A stretch of 64,000 bases of DNA. Origin: Mycolicibacterium psychrotolerans (lineage in GTDB: Bacteria; Actinomycetota; Actinomycetes; Mycobacteriales; Mycobacteriaceae). The stretch is from contig NZ_AP022574.1 in assembly GCF_010729305.1 (NCBI RefSeq), positions 2,108,001 to 2,172,000 on the forward strand, written 5' to 3'. Numbering within the stretch: position 1 is the first letter of the stretch; each line of letters opens with the position of its first letter. The translations under genes were made by a program, and so were the position numbers. This document shows positions 7,508 through 15,634 of this stretch, piece after piece. The notes beneath the pieces were generated by a model. That model was not told the origin of the DNA. It made no database searches and was given only the letters and a program-made list of their open reading frames with translations.

Positions 7508-9751
7508 GTGGCGCGTACGGATCTCACATCAGGCATGAACACCAACGACAATTCCGTATACACGACGAGCAGCATTGCGCCCGCGGACGGCAGTTTGGTC
7601 CTCGCCTTCGTACTGAGTTCCAACACCGGCTTCGGGGGCGCCGGCGTCCCGTCTGCAACAGGCAGCGGACTGACCTGGGACAGAGTCGACACTGCCATCA
7701 CCGGCCAATTTCGCCTTACCTGCTTCAGGGCAATGCGAATTGGCGTACCGGCAAGCGGGACGGTCCGATTCGAGTTCCGCGACGGCGCAGGAGCGCTCCA
7801 AGCCCAGGATCTGTGTGCCTGGTCGATCTTCGAATACAGCAACGTCGACCTGGGCGGAACGAACGGGTCAGGCGCACTCGTCGTTCATCCGCAAGCGGCC
7901 GCGACGGCCGCAACCAAGTTGACTGCACCATTGCCGGTGGCGAATCAAGCCAACGTCGAAGTCGGCGGTATAGCACTCGCACTTCAACCGGGCCAGGCAG
8001 CACATCCGGTGACGCCTGGCGCGGGCTTCGCCGAGATCCACGAGCAATCGCCGAATCAAGGACTCCTCGGAAAATCAGCAACGCTGCAGACTCAAGACCG
8101 AACAGGTGGGGCGCCGTCGATCGACTGGTCGTGGACCGGCGCAGAAAGCGCCGTGGCGATTGTGCTCGAAGTCAAAACGATGGCACCGATTATTCCGGTG
8201 ACACCTGAGTCGGTCGCTTACGAGCAGGACAACGAATTCATCCGCGCATTCGAGCCGATCCTGTACTTTGCGCCCGGCGAGCGCTTCTTCCCTGCCGACG
8301 CAAAGCGGTATCTCGAACGCTGCGCGTTGTGGAACAGCGTCGACCCTTTCACGTCGCGCGATTCCTGGCATCCCCCTGGCGGACCGGTCGGACCGATCGT
8401 GGATTCCGGAAAGATTTCCGCGAAAGATGGCGAGGCCGGAACGTTCCTCGGTCAGCAGGGTCCGGGCGGATCACTGCCGTTTCTGGTTCCGGATCCAAAA
8501 GACGAACGATTTCTCGATATCTCTGGTTGGGGGCAGCCACCCGGTCCGGCCAATAATTTCCAGTTCGCCGATCTGGACCGGATAGAACAGCTTTACAACT
8601 CGCCGACGGCAGATCCGCTGCTGAAGGAGAGCCGGTTCTGGTATCACGCCGAAGTTTTTGACAAGGTACGGCTGCGCGGGCTCATGGCTGCGGACAACAG
8701 TCCCGCAAATTTCCGAGATATTTTCAACGCTCAGTTCGGAGGCCCGTCAGACTTCAAACTGATTTGCTATTACTTGTTCTTCCCGGGTCATGACGAACCG
8801 CTCGAGAATTGTGCGCCGGACGACCATGCCGAGAAGTTCTGCAGTTATGCCGGCGAATGGGCATGCATTGCCCTCCTCATACAGGGCAAAACAACGGTAA
8901 GTACCGGCGGGCCACCTGTGGTCGCGTACGCGCCGACCGCGATCGGGCTCACCGGCCGCAATGTGGGCGACACCGGCTTTCGCGGGGGCGAGGAGCGGGT
9001 GAACATGAGCGTGCTGGACTTCCACACACTGAATGTCGTCAGGCCCGCCATGCAGCAGGGCCAGACCATTCAACGAGCACATCCGCGACTCTTCGTCGCG
9101 AAGGGAACGCACAGTATCTACGCGGCGGGATCTGCCGTCCCGGTACAGGTTCCATTCTTCGCTCCGGAGGACCCCGCGTTCTCTTTCTGCGGCGCAACGG
9201 AAACACTCGGCAAGAGCTACGAGGACCTCAAGGATGAACAAGAGGGCGCGCTCGACGACGTCTGGGTCGACGATCCGGAAGTCTTCTGGACGAAATTCGT
9301 CATCAACATCGTTTGGGCGGCGATTGAGTGGATCGCCGGCGGCGGTGGTGGCTTCGACGGACGTGCAACGGGCACCTCCAACCAGTTCGATCACCCACCG
9401 AAGGACGAGCCAGGAGCCGCCTCGTTCGGGATGATCGTGCATCCTGCCGGCGTCGCCCCGCCAAACGGTGCTTTGACCGTCGACAAGTTCCCCTGGCAGT
9501 CGACCTTGTCGAACGAAGCCGCGCTCGAGCACAAGGTCGGGGGTCGCCTGTACTCATTGCGAGTCAATCGAACAGACGCGAACGCCAAGGTCCGTCAAGT
9601 CTTTTGGCCCGGCATTCAAGGCCACATCGGCTATACCGGCCGGTGGGGACAGCGGGTGACCAACGATCCGCGGACTCGCCGCGCCGGACTGAAGTTTCCG
9701 GAGTTCTGGGTGCAGTTCATCAACGCGTTCGCCAAGGGGAAGAGTCAGTAA
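7508..9751 (+). CDS. Large protein with N-terminal beta-rich domain and Vps62-like C-terminal domain
   Basis: 747 aa; GTG start with GGGGAGG 8 bases upstream. Residues 1-220 are Gly/Ser/Thr/Ala-rich beta sequence of the kind seen in phage-tail or jelly-roll adhesin modules. From about residue 235 (FEPILYFAPGERFFPAD) it resembles Vps62/DUF946 proteins: RFWYHAEVF, then ICYYLFFPGHD, AGEWACIALLIQG and RLFVAKGTHSIYAAG, corresponding to the YWFFYP / GDWE / Y.A..GHA.Y motifs of that family. No signal peptide is seen. Vps62-like domains occur in fungal and bacterial proteins of poorly known function, some toxin-like. It overlaps the next gene by one base (TAATG). Lower GC than the flanks suggests transfer. 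Confidence 0.6.
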   Translation: MARTDLTSGMNTNDNSVYTTSSIAPADGSLVLAFVLSSNTGFGGAGVPSATGSGLTWDRVDTAITGQFRLTCFRAMRIGVPASGTVRFEFRDGAGALQAQDLCAWSIFEYSNVDLGGTNGSGALVVHPQAAATAATKLTAPLPVANQANVEVGGIALALQPGQAAHPVTPGAGFAEIHEQSPNQGLLGKSATLQTQDRTGGAPSIDWSWTGAESAVAIVLEVKTMAPIIPVTPESVAYEQDNEFIRAFEPILYFAPGERFFPADAKRYLERCALWNSVDPFTSRDSWHPPGGPVGPIVDSGKISAKDGEAGTFLGQQGPGGSLPFLVPDPKDERFLDISGWGQPPGPANNFQFADLDRIEQLYNSPTADPLLKESRFWYHAEVFDKVRLRGLMAADNSPANFRDIFNAQFGGPSDFKLICYYLFFPGHDEPLENCAPDDHAEKFCSYAGEWACIALLIQGKTTVSTGGPPVVAYAPTAIGLTGRNVGDTGFRGGEERVNMSVLDFHTLNVVRPAMQQGQTIQRAHPRLFVAKGTHSIYAAGSAVPVQVPFFAPEDPAFSFCGATETLGKSYEDLKDEQEGALDDVWVDDPEVFWTKFVINIVWAAIEWIAGGGGGFDGRATGTSNQFDHPPKDEPGAASFGMIVHPAGVAPPNGALTVDKFPWQSTLSNEAALEHKVGGRLYSLRVNRTDANAKVRQVFWPGIQGHIGYTGRWGQRVTNDPRTRRAGLKFPEFWVQFINAFAKGKSQ

Positions 9752-10851
9752 TGTCCGTGGACACGCAGTGGGAGCTGATCTGCCATCACACATACAAATG
9801 GGCTGGCACCGCCACGGATCTGTCGGTGTACGACAGCCACGGCACGACCACCGGACTTGAACCTTCGAACTTCCGGCAGGACGGCGCGACGCCCGGTTCA
9901 GGCGCATGGAGGTTCCACGCAACCACACGCGACGGGATCTTGATTCAACCGAATGCCGGATGGGGGCCGCTTGTCGGCGTCCGCGTCGAGTTCACGGCTC
10001 GCGTCAACACGGTTGGTTTCGCCGTGGTCGGGGCCACCCTGATCGACGCGGATAACTCCTTTCACATCGGCGAATACCAGCGCCATATCGGCGCAAAGTT
10101 TCGCGGAGATCCCGTCGTATACGGACCGTCCTGGGACTGGGTCGTCTCCGGCTTCCAGATGAAAAACGGCCAGTGGGTGAGGTTCGTCTGGGAGCACGAT
10201 GGTCTGACTGAGATGCGGCTGACCATCGAAGGAGCGGAGATCGTCCGGCACCTCGTCCTGTCAGGGGTTCCCGCAGTGGGCCCGAAGGGGATCAGCATCG
10301 GCAACAGGCTCGACGGTAAACGACCCTGGACCGGTGACATCGATGAGGTAAAGGTCTGGCGCCTCAATCCCCACCGAGTGCGCAACCAGTTTCTCGGCCG
10401 TTCGATCGACAAGGAAACCGCGGATTGCTGGGCGCGTTACGTCGAAAGCATGCGGGCAGCGTTCGCGAAGTATCCCGATTGCGCGAGACAACTGACCGCG
10501 GGGATGCGCGACGCTGTGAATCGCTCTGTGCGTGAGATCGCGGCCCAGGGTCCGGAGACTCGCCAACGAACAAGTGAGCTCGCTGGTCGCTATGCCGAGT
10601 TGTGGGCCACCAATGACATCGACGGCACGGAGATGCGCCAAGCCATTTCCGACTTGGTCACCTGGCTGCGGCTTATCGGTGTGCAACCCGACGAAGACGA
10701 ACGCACGAAAGAGCTCAAATCATCGCGGTGTTGGAAGCTGATCACGGGCGAACTTGCGGGACTCGAATGCGACCCGAAGATCACGGCCATGATCGAAATG
10801 TTTGCCGACGCCGGTGAATGTGGATCCCAACGTAATCAAGGGACCGCGTAG
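9751..10851 (+). CDS. LamG/concanavalin-like protein, translationally coupled to the Vps62-like gene
   Basis: 366 aa. The ATG shares a base with the previous stop. Residues 1-215 read as a LamG/concanavalin A-like jelly roll (WRFHATTRDGILIQP, VRVEFTAR, VGATLIDADNSFHIGE, WVRFVWEHDG.TEMRLTIEG, and the end GPKGISIGNR...WTGDIDEVKVWRLNP, the typical LamG tail). Residues 220-366 are helical and charged with several Cys. The first domain probably binds a glycan or surface; the helical part is unrecognised. Co-translation means the two proteins are likely made in equal amounts and may form one complex. Confidence 0.65.
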   Translation: MSVDTQWELICHHTYKWAGTATDLSVYDSHGTTTGLEPSNFRQDGATPGSGAWRFHATTRDGILIQPNAGWGPLVGVRVEFTARVNTVGFAVVGATLIDADNSFHIGEYQRHIGAKFRGDPVVYGPSWDWVVSGFQMKNGQWVRFVWEHDGLTEMRLTIEGAEIVRHLVLSGVPAVGPKGISIGNRLDGKRPWTGDIDEVKVWRLNPHRVRNQFLGRSIDKETADCWARYVESMRAAFAKYPDCARQLTAGMRDAVNRSVREIAAQGPETRQRTSELAGRYAELWATNDIDGTEMRQAISDLVTWLRLIGVQPDEDERTKELKSSRCWKLITGELAGLECDPKITAMIEMFADAGECGSQRNQGTA

Positions 10852-10863
10852 CCAACCCGTCTC

Positions 10864-10883
10864 AAGCTGTTGGGGCAGCTTTT
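10864..10883 (+). terminator. Intrinsic terminator after the insert genes
   Basis: Stem AAGCTG / CAGCTT with loop TTGGGG, followed by two more T. It starts 12 bases after the preceding stop and could also serve the opposite-strand lanthipeptide operon. Confidence 0.5.
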
Positions 10884-10986
10884 AGAGGCCCTGATCCAGT
10901 CGACGAGCATCTCGGCCGGGTAGACGCCGCCGATCCGCGACCGGGGCGCTCCGAGGCCGTACCGGAGGCGTCCTCCAATCCAGCCG

Positions 10987-11011
10987 GTGTCGGTTCGAGC
11001 CGACTGGGCAC
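10987..11011 (+). repeat. Degenerate copy of the tRNA T-arm and 3' end (att-like)
   Basis: GTGTCGGTTCGAG is identical to 7022-7034; CCGACTGGG and CAC follow as in the tRNA, with one and two bases missing. No acceptor or anticodon stem can be folded around it. Read as the distal attachment-site remnant of the insert starting at the tRNA. Confidence 0.5.
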
Positions 11012-11043
11012 GCCGCCGCGGTAAGCCCGCGCGTGCTTAACGC

Positions 11044-11388
11044 TTACCGAATCATCACCAGGCAATTGTGCGTGTTGTGTGTACCGCAGCCTTTCTTGCT
11101 TCCTGGACAAGTATCGCGGGTACTGCCCCTGGTGTCGATTGTAGTGATACAGAGCCAACTACAAATGAAGGCCGTACCAAAGAAACCGGCCGATGCAGCC
11201 GACACATTGCTACCGCTGAGCCTGCGAAGAGCGTCCTCGTCCTGCGACGCCAATGCCGCTAACTCGGCCGGGGTTAGCTCCAGGTCGTCGAGCGCGTTCT
11301 GCCAATCGTTGCGAAGCGTGTCCCGGTAAGCCTCGTCTTTACTCAGCCTGTCGAGAAGCTCGCGTAGCGTTTTCTCTGACACTTTCAT
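11044..11388 (-). CDS. lanA: Lanthipeptide precursor peptide (LanA)
   Basis: 114 aa from the ATG at 11388, or 112 from the GTG at 11382; the GGGGAGGG site is 1 base from the ATG but about 7 from the GTG, so the GTG is better spaced. Residues 1-58 are an acidic helical leader (LRELLDRLSKDEA, DDLELTPAELAALA) like the Nif11/LigA-type leaders of lanthipeptides. The C-terminal part from about residue 59 holds five Cys (76, 80, 94, 101, 109) among many Ser and Thr (including 72, 77, 82, 83, 86, 89, 90, 93, 97, 103, 106), the substrates for dehydration and thioether rings. The likely leader/core junction is near the Gly59 and Ala64-Ala65 region. It lies directly behind, and overlaps, the synthetase gene. 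The product and activity are unknown. Confidence 0.82.
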   Translation of the reverse strand: MKVSEKTLRELLDRLSKDEAYRDTLRNDWQNALDDLELTPAELAALASQDEDALRRLSGSNVSAASAGFFGTAFICSWLCITTIDTRGSTRDTCPGSKKGCGTHNTHNCLVMIR

Positions 11389-14182
11389 TCCCTCCCCACT
11401 CTCGGGCGTTCCCCGCACCTGGAAGGCGGCCGAGAATCGGGTCGGGCGCATCCGCTGGATTCGCTATGCGGAGCAGAAAACTGCCAACACCAGCGTATCC
11501 AATCATGAGGTCCGGCGATACTGTTCGACCGTCTTGCATGAAGTATTTCCCGGGCTGATCTGGAACGCGATAATTGGCGAGACTGTAGGCAAATTCGTAT
11601 GCAAGTTTCCGCCACTGCGGCTGACCTGATGCTTGATAGCAATCCAGCATCAGGTGTCCGGCTCCGCTGATGCCGTGGCAGATTCCCGATGACGTGTCGG
11701 CGCAACTCTGGGCAATGACTGCCCGGGCGGCGGCCTGCGCCGTCGATTGATAGCTCGGGTCGGGAACCAGGCGGTCTAACCGCAAGAAGAATTGGCCGAT
11801 ACCCCCGGCGCCGTGGCACTGCGCTTGCATTCGTGGGCGGTCCTCGCCGACACTCACCGGCCATGCAATCGCGACGCCGTCGACTGCCTGCCGTCCGGTT
11901 GCCGGAATACCTTGGCTCTTGAGCAGTTCGGCCACTGCTTGGGTTGTACGGAGGTACCGTTCATCGCCCGTGCGGTCTGCCAACTGCGCTAGAGCCAAGC
12001 CGATCCCGGCCGAGCCATGAAGGAGACCAAGATAAGGAGCGACCGGACCGCCCGGAAAGGCGGAGAGCACTTCCCAATAGCATCCGTTGACATCGTCGAG
12101 CGGCAGGGCCGTGGTCAATAGGTGATCTCCGATGGTTCGGGCGTCACGCATGAACTCGGCTTCTCCTGTGACGGCGTGACATGCCAGCGATCCCAGCATG
12201 GTGCCCGCGCTGCCATACATGAGGTCCACCGTGGGACAGGTCGCTCCGCGTAAGCGTCGTAGCCGCATGATGGCGGCATCGATGTACCCGGGTTGTTCGA
12301 GCAGATCGGCCAGACGGAGGAGGAAATATGCAATACCCGCTTCTCCGTTGTGAAACCCGTGTTGCGACCTGCCACGACCCCACACGGGTCCGCTTAGCCA
12401 CCTCGCCGCTCCTCTCGCAGCGGACAAGTAGCGCTCATCCCCGGTTGCTCTACCCAACTCTGCGAGAAAGAGGCCCACACCCGCAGCGCCGCCATATAGG
12501 TCAGGGCCGCGTTCCGTACGCTCACTTCGATCGAATCGCCGCTCCCAGCAAAGCCCTCCTGCCTCCTCTACGGCGTTGCGGCACAAGGCGTCACCTACTT
12601 CGCGGGCTAGGGCGAGCGCCGTCGCGGAGTTGATGGGCGGTGGTGGCTGGGGAGCAGCAGTACTGATGGACCTCTCGATGGTGACGTCCGGTGCGCCTTG
12701 TGGAGCGGCGCGGGCGAGCGCCGCCTGTGCCGCCCGCATCGACTGGTATCGCTCAGATGGCGCCCAGGCGACGGCTCGGTCGATGACCTCGGCCACCGCG
12801 GGGGGCAGCAAGGCGTTCAGCTCCCTGACTGGCTTACGCCGGAACGGCTCAAGGAAGTCGTCTTGTGCGGACAGCGATTCAATCGAGACCTCGCCGGCTG
12901 CGAGGTAGTGCAGCACCGCGCCCCACGCGAAGACGTCATCGGTGGGTGCAGGCGTCTGCATAAGGTATTGCTCGGGCGGATAGAAGGGCGGCGATCCAAT
13001 GCTTAGCGGTGGCGAGTTGGTGCGCCGGCGTTCGTACGCAATGCCGAAGTCGATGAGGCGGTAGCCGCCTTCAGGTGTCTCGACCACGTTAGCGGGCTTG
13101 AAATCTCGGAAGATGATGTCGTTCTCGTGTAAGTGGGCCAGCGCATCGGCGGTTGCCAGGCCTACTGCGATGACATCGGACAGTTCGAGGCGGTTACGAA
13201 TCGGGTCGTGCTCGGTGATCACCCGGTCGAGGGAGGTTCCCTCCACGTACTCGATCACGAGATAGCTGTCGCCATCTTGTTCGAAGCTGTCGAACCAGCA
13301 CGGGAGCGCCGGGTCGCCCGTAAGCCGGGTGAGGATGTGTTGTTCATTGACGGCCCAGTCGCGTGCGTCACGGCCGTATGCATCGAGTCCTACGTCATGC
13401 CAGTATTCCTTGACCAAACACAGGCGAGCCGGCCGAACGCCGACATCCACGGCACGAAAGACTCCACCCCGAGCGCTCTGTCCCAGCGCGTCGACGATCA
13501 GATAGCGGTCATGCAGAAGCCGGCTGCGCGGCGGAGGCGTGATCCTCACACCGGCGGCCTCGAACGGATCGATGATTCCGTCGGGTGGACGTCGGTAGAA
13601 CGTGAGGCGAACGTCCTCCATCAGGCGGCCATCCGGATCCAACAGGTCGTAGCCACCGTCCGCGTGCTCGGCTGTGATGGATTCGGGCAGTAGCCGGAAG
13701 GAGCCGTAACGGTAGTGCACCAGGCTGCCTTGCCTGAGCGGGCGGTCGGACGGCACCCGTGGGCCGGCTCGGCCGTGCGTAGCGCGATCCAGCGCGACAG
13801 CTAATCGAACCGCCTCGGCGTCGTCGGTGGGATAGACGGTGATGAACTTCCCGATCTGAGTGGCGCCGAAGGCGCCGGAGTTCATGGCCGCCAGCAGATT
13901 CCGTGAGGAGACGACCTTGAACCGAGTGCCTGAGGCAACGAGTACGTCCAGCGCGCGGTCGAGGACCTCCACGGCGGACACCGGTGTCGCAGAGATATGC
14001 AGTTTCCAACCCTGGTCGGGCCATGCGCCGATACCGAAGGACTGGGAGCTGAATACGTCCTCGTGGACCATCCAAGGCACCCGGCGCTCGAGCAGCACAT
14101 GCACGGGATCTTGGTCGAGTTGAATACCGTGCCAGCCTGCCACTTCTGGATGCCAAGCTCGGTGATCGAGCGCCACAGGCAA
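11339..14182 (-). CDS. lanL: Class IV lanthipeptide synthetase (LanL)
   Basis: 947 aa, TTG start at 14182; an in-frame stop lies 34 bases upstream. Three domains: residues 1-215, phosphoSer/phosphoThr lyase (GWKLHISATP at 58-67, GKFITVYP at 111-118, VHYRYGSF); 225-490, Ser/Thr kinase with Gly-rich loop 234-240, Lys258, FRDFKPAN with Asp360 and Asn365, and DFG Asp378; 515-908, LanC-like cyclase with catalytic-type His722 (LLHGSAGIG) and zinc ligands Cys789 and Cys835-His836. The intact zinc site separates it from class III LanKC enzymes. It phosphorylates and eliminates Ser/Thr of the precursor and closes thioether rings. The last 50 bases overlap the precursor gene. No transporter or protease gene adjoins it. 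Confidence 0.92.
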   Translation of the reverse strand: MPVALDHRAWHPEVAGWHGIQLDQDPVHVLLERRVPWMVHEDVFSSQSFGIGAWPDQGWKLHISATPVSAVEVLDRALDVLVASGTRFKVVSSRNLLAAMNSGAFGATQIGKFITVYPTDDAEAVRLAVALDRATHGRAGPRVPSDRPLRQGSLVHYRYGSFRLLPESITAEHADGGYDLLDPDGRLMEDVRLTFYRRPPDGIIDPFEAAGVRITPPPRSRLLHDRYLIVDALGQSARGGVFRAVDVGVRPARLCLVKEYWHDVGLDAYGRDARDWAVNEQHILTRLTGDPALPCWFDSFEQDGDSYLVIEYVEGTSLDRVITEHDPIRNRLELSDVIAVGLATADALAHLHENDIIFRDFKPANVVETPEGGYRLIDFGIAYERRRTNSPPLSIGSPPFYPPEQYLMQTPAPTDDVFAWGAVLHYLAAGEVSIESLSAQDDFLEPFRRKPVRELNALLPPAVAEVIDRAVAWAPSERYQSMRAAQAALARAAPQGAPDVTIERSISTAAPQPPPPINSATALALAREVGDALCRNAVEEAGGLCWERRFDRSERTERGPDLYGGAAGVGLFLAELGRATGDERYLSAARGAARWLSGPVWGRGRSQHGFHNGEAGIAYFLLRLADLLEQPGYIDAAIMRLRRLRGATCPTVDLMYGSAGTMLGSLACHAVTGEAEFMRDARTIGDHLLTTALPLDDVNGCYWEVLSAFPGGPVAPYLGLLHGSAGIGLALAQLADRTGDERYLRTTQAVAELLKSQGIPATGRQAVDGVAIAWPVSVGEDRPRMQAQCHGAGGIGQFFLRLDRLVPDPSYQSTAQAAARAVIAQSCADTSSGICHGISGAGHLMLDCYQASGQPQWRKLAYEFAYSLANYRVPDQPGKYFMQDGRTVSPDLMIGYAGVGSFLLRIANPADAPDPILGRLPGAGNAREWGGNESVRENATRASRQAE

Positions 14183-14470
14183 TGATATGCACGACGACGG
14201 AACCCGCGGGTGCCATCAAGCGGTACCGGCGCCAAATCGTCTTCAACGATCCCGCATTCCTCGCCCGGGACGCAGCCAAACGCTCTGCCGGACCGTGCGA
14301 GCATCGTCGCAAGGTTGTCATCAACACCAGGCCGGGGAGCTACAGATTCAGAAGGCTTGAGCGTAGTGCCTTGGTAATCGTGACCAATGGCCCTTCGCGA
14401 AGTGGGCCCGCCGGCATGCAATGGATGACGTATCAGCAGCAGTCGGGGAAGAACGCAGGAAGAGGTCCCC

Positions 14471-15634
14471 ATGACAACTACCGCCCCGACACTGTCGGAG
14501 AAGGAATCAAATACGGTTCCGTTGCGATGGGACGAGGTGTACTACACGAACTGTCCGCTGGTGTCGGCCAGCAACGTCGATCAGGAACTGGGCTGGACGC
14601 GTGAGGAATACAAGAAGATCGGCGTCACTTACGACTTCCTGCGCTCACGCCGCGAGAACAACTGGTATCCCCATTACGTCCACAATCTCGACAACTTGAT
14701 CCGCTTCGGCGGTTTGTTCCCGCCGATTCATGTTCACGCCGACATCCGCAGAACGAAGCTGCTCGGCGCTACCCACGCGCCCCATGAGGGTGGGTGCATG
14801 CTGGTGCGCTCCCGCGACGACATCTACCGGATGACCGATCTGCGGGGCAAGAAGATCGGGCTGACCAAGAGCATGAACACCATCAAGAACGACTGGTGGC
14901 GCATCCAGGAAGAACAGGGCATCGAGCTGATGCTGCGCCTGAACGGCATGACCCGCGACGACGTCGAGATCGTCGAGTTTGCCTACGCCGATGACTGGTA
15001 TGACGACCCGGAGATGCTCGATCCGATGAACAACCCCTCGGAGTTGTGGCTCAAGCGTGATCACAAGCGCGATCTGGCGTTTCGCCCGCTGGAACCTGCG
15101 CTGGAGAAGGGTGAAGTCGATGCGATCTACACCCAGAGCAAGCCGTTCCAGCACCTGCAGGAAGCCACCGGCAAGTTCAAGTCCATCGAGGACTTGTCGC
15201 TCTACCCGGACTGGACGCTGCAGGTGGCCAACATTCCGGCGGTGATTACGTGCACCGCGGAAATGGCCGAACAGCATCCTGAGCTGGTGGTCACGTTCAT
15301 GAAGGGCATGATCAAGGTTGGCCGGTGGGCCAACGAGAACAAGCGCGCCGCGGCGGCGATCCTGGACAAGCAGACGTTCTACCTCGACGTCGAGGACACC
15401 TATCAGGGCATCAAGCACATCGACATGGTGCCCAACCTCTCGCCGCAGAATTTGGCGTCCATCGGGATCGGCAAGGACTTCATGCTCAGCCACGGCTACA
15501 TCCACAACGACTTCGACGTCCACGAATGGGCCGCACCGCAGTTTGCCGAGCAGGCCGTCAAAGAGCTGATCGAAGAACGCTGGGAGAAACTCGGAGCAGA
15601 GCGGCTCGGCCTCGACCACGCGCGACTCGGTTGA
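14471..15634 (+). CDS. DszB-like desulfinase family protein
   Basis: 387 aa, no signal peptide, AGGAAGAGG ribosome site. It has the substrate-binding-protein fold used by 2'-hydroxybiphenyl-2-sulfinate desulfinase (DszB). Aligned by eye: YTNCP with Cys28 corresponds to the DszB nucleophile Cys27 (YSNCP); His68 and RFGG with Arg78 keep the spacing of DszB His60 and Arg70; LRGKKIGLTKS, DVDAIY-like EVDAIYTQ and the end EWAAPQFAEQAV also agree. DszB removes sulfite from an aryl sulfinate. Automatic annotation would probably call this an ABC substrate-binding protein, but the cytoplasmic form and the triad favour an enzyme. No DszA, DszC or transporter gene is nearby. Divergent from the lanthipeptide synthetase, 288 bases apart. 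Confidence 0.72.
   Translation: MTTTAPTLSEKESNTVPLRWDEVYYTNCPLVSASNVDQELGWTREEYKKIGVTYDFLRSRRENNWYPHYVHNLDNLIRFGGLFPPIHVHADIRRTKLLGATHAPHEGGCMLVRSRDDIYRMTDLRGKKIGLTKSMNTIKNDWWRIQEEQGIELMLRLNGMTRDDVEIVEFAYADDWYDDPEMLDPMNNPSELWLKRDHKRDLAFRPLEPALEKGEVDAIYTQSKPFQHLQEATGKFKSIEDLSLYPDWTLQVANIPAVITCTAEMAEQHPELVVTFMKGMIKVGRWANENKRAAAAILDKQTFYLDVEDTYQGIKHIDMVPNLSPQNLASIGIGKDFMLSHGYIHNDFDVHEWAAPQFAEQAVKELIEERWEKLGAERLGLDHARLG

Larger units (their letters stand above)
7022..11011. mobile_element. tRNA-linked genomic insert, no integrase visible
   Basis: The segment starts at the T-arm of the tRNA and ends at a degenerate copy of the same sequence (10987-11011). Inside, third codon positions are visibly less GC-rich than in the flanks. 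It holds about 460 bases without a convincing gene and then two coupled genes unlike anything else in the window. This is the layout left by site-specific integration into a tRNA 3' end. No recombinase gene or clear remnant is present, so the element would be decayed or mobilised in trans. Confidence 0.45.

Noticed and set aside
9328..9750. An upstream extension of the LamG-like protein
   Set aside because: Out-of-frame shadow of the Vps62-like gene; the ATG at 9751 fits the TAATG junction.
10921..11011. A complete second tRNA
   Set aside because: Only the T-arm and a few 3' bases match; no acceptor, D or anticodon stem could be folded.
11044..14182. Class III (LanKC) assignment
   Set aside because: Class III cyclase domains lack the zinc ligands, which are present here.
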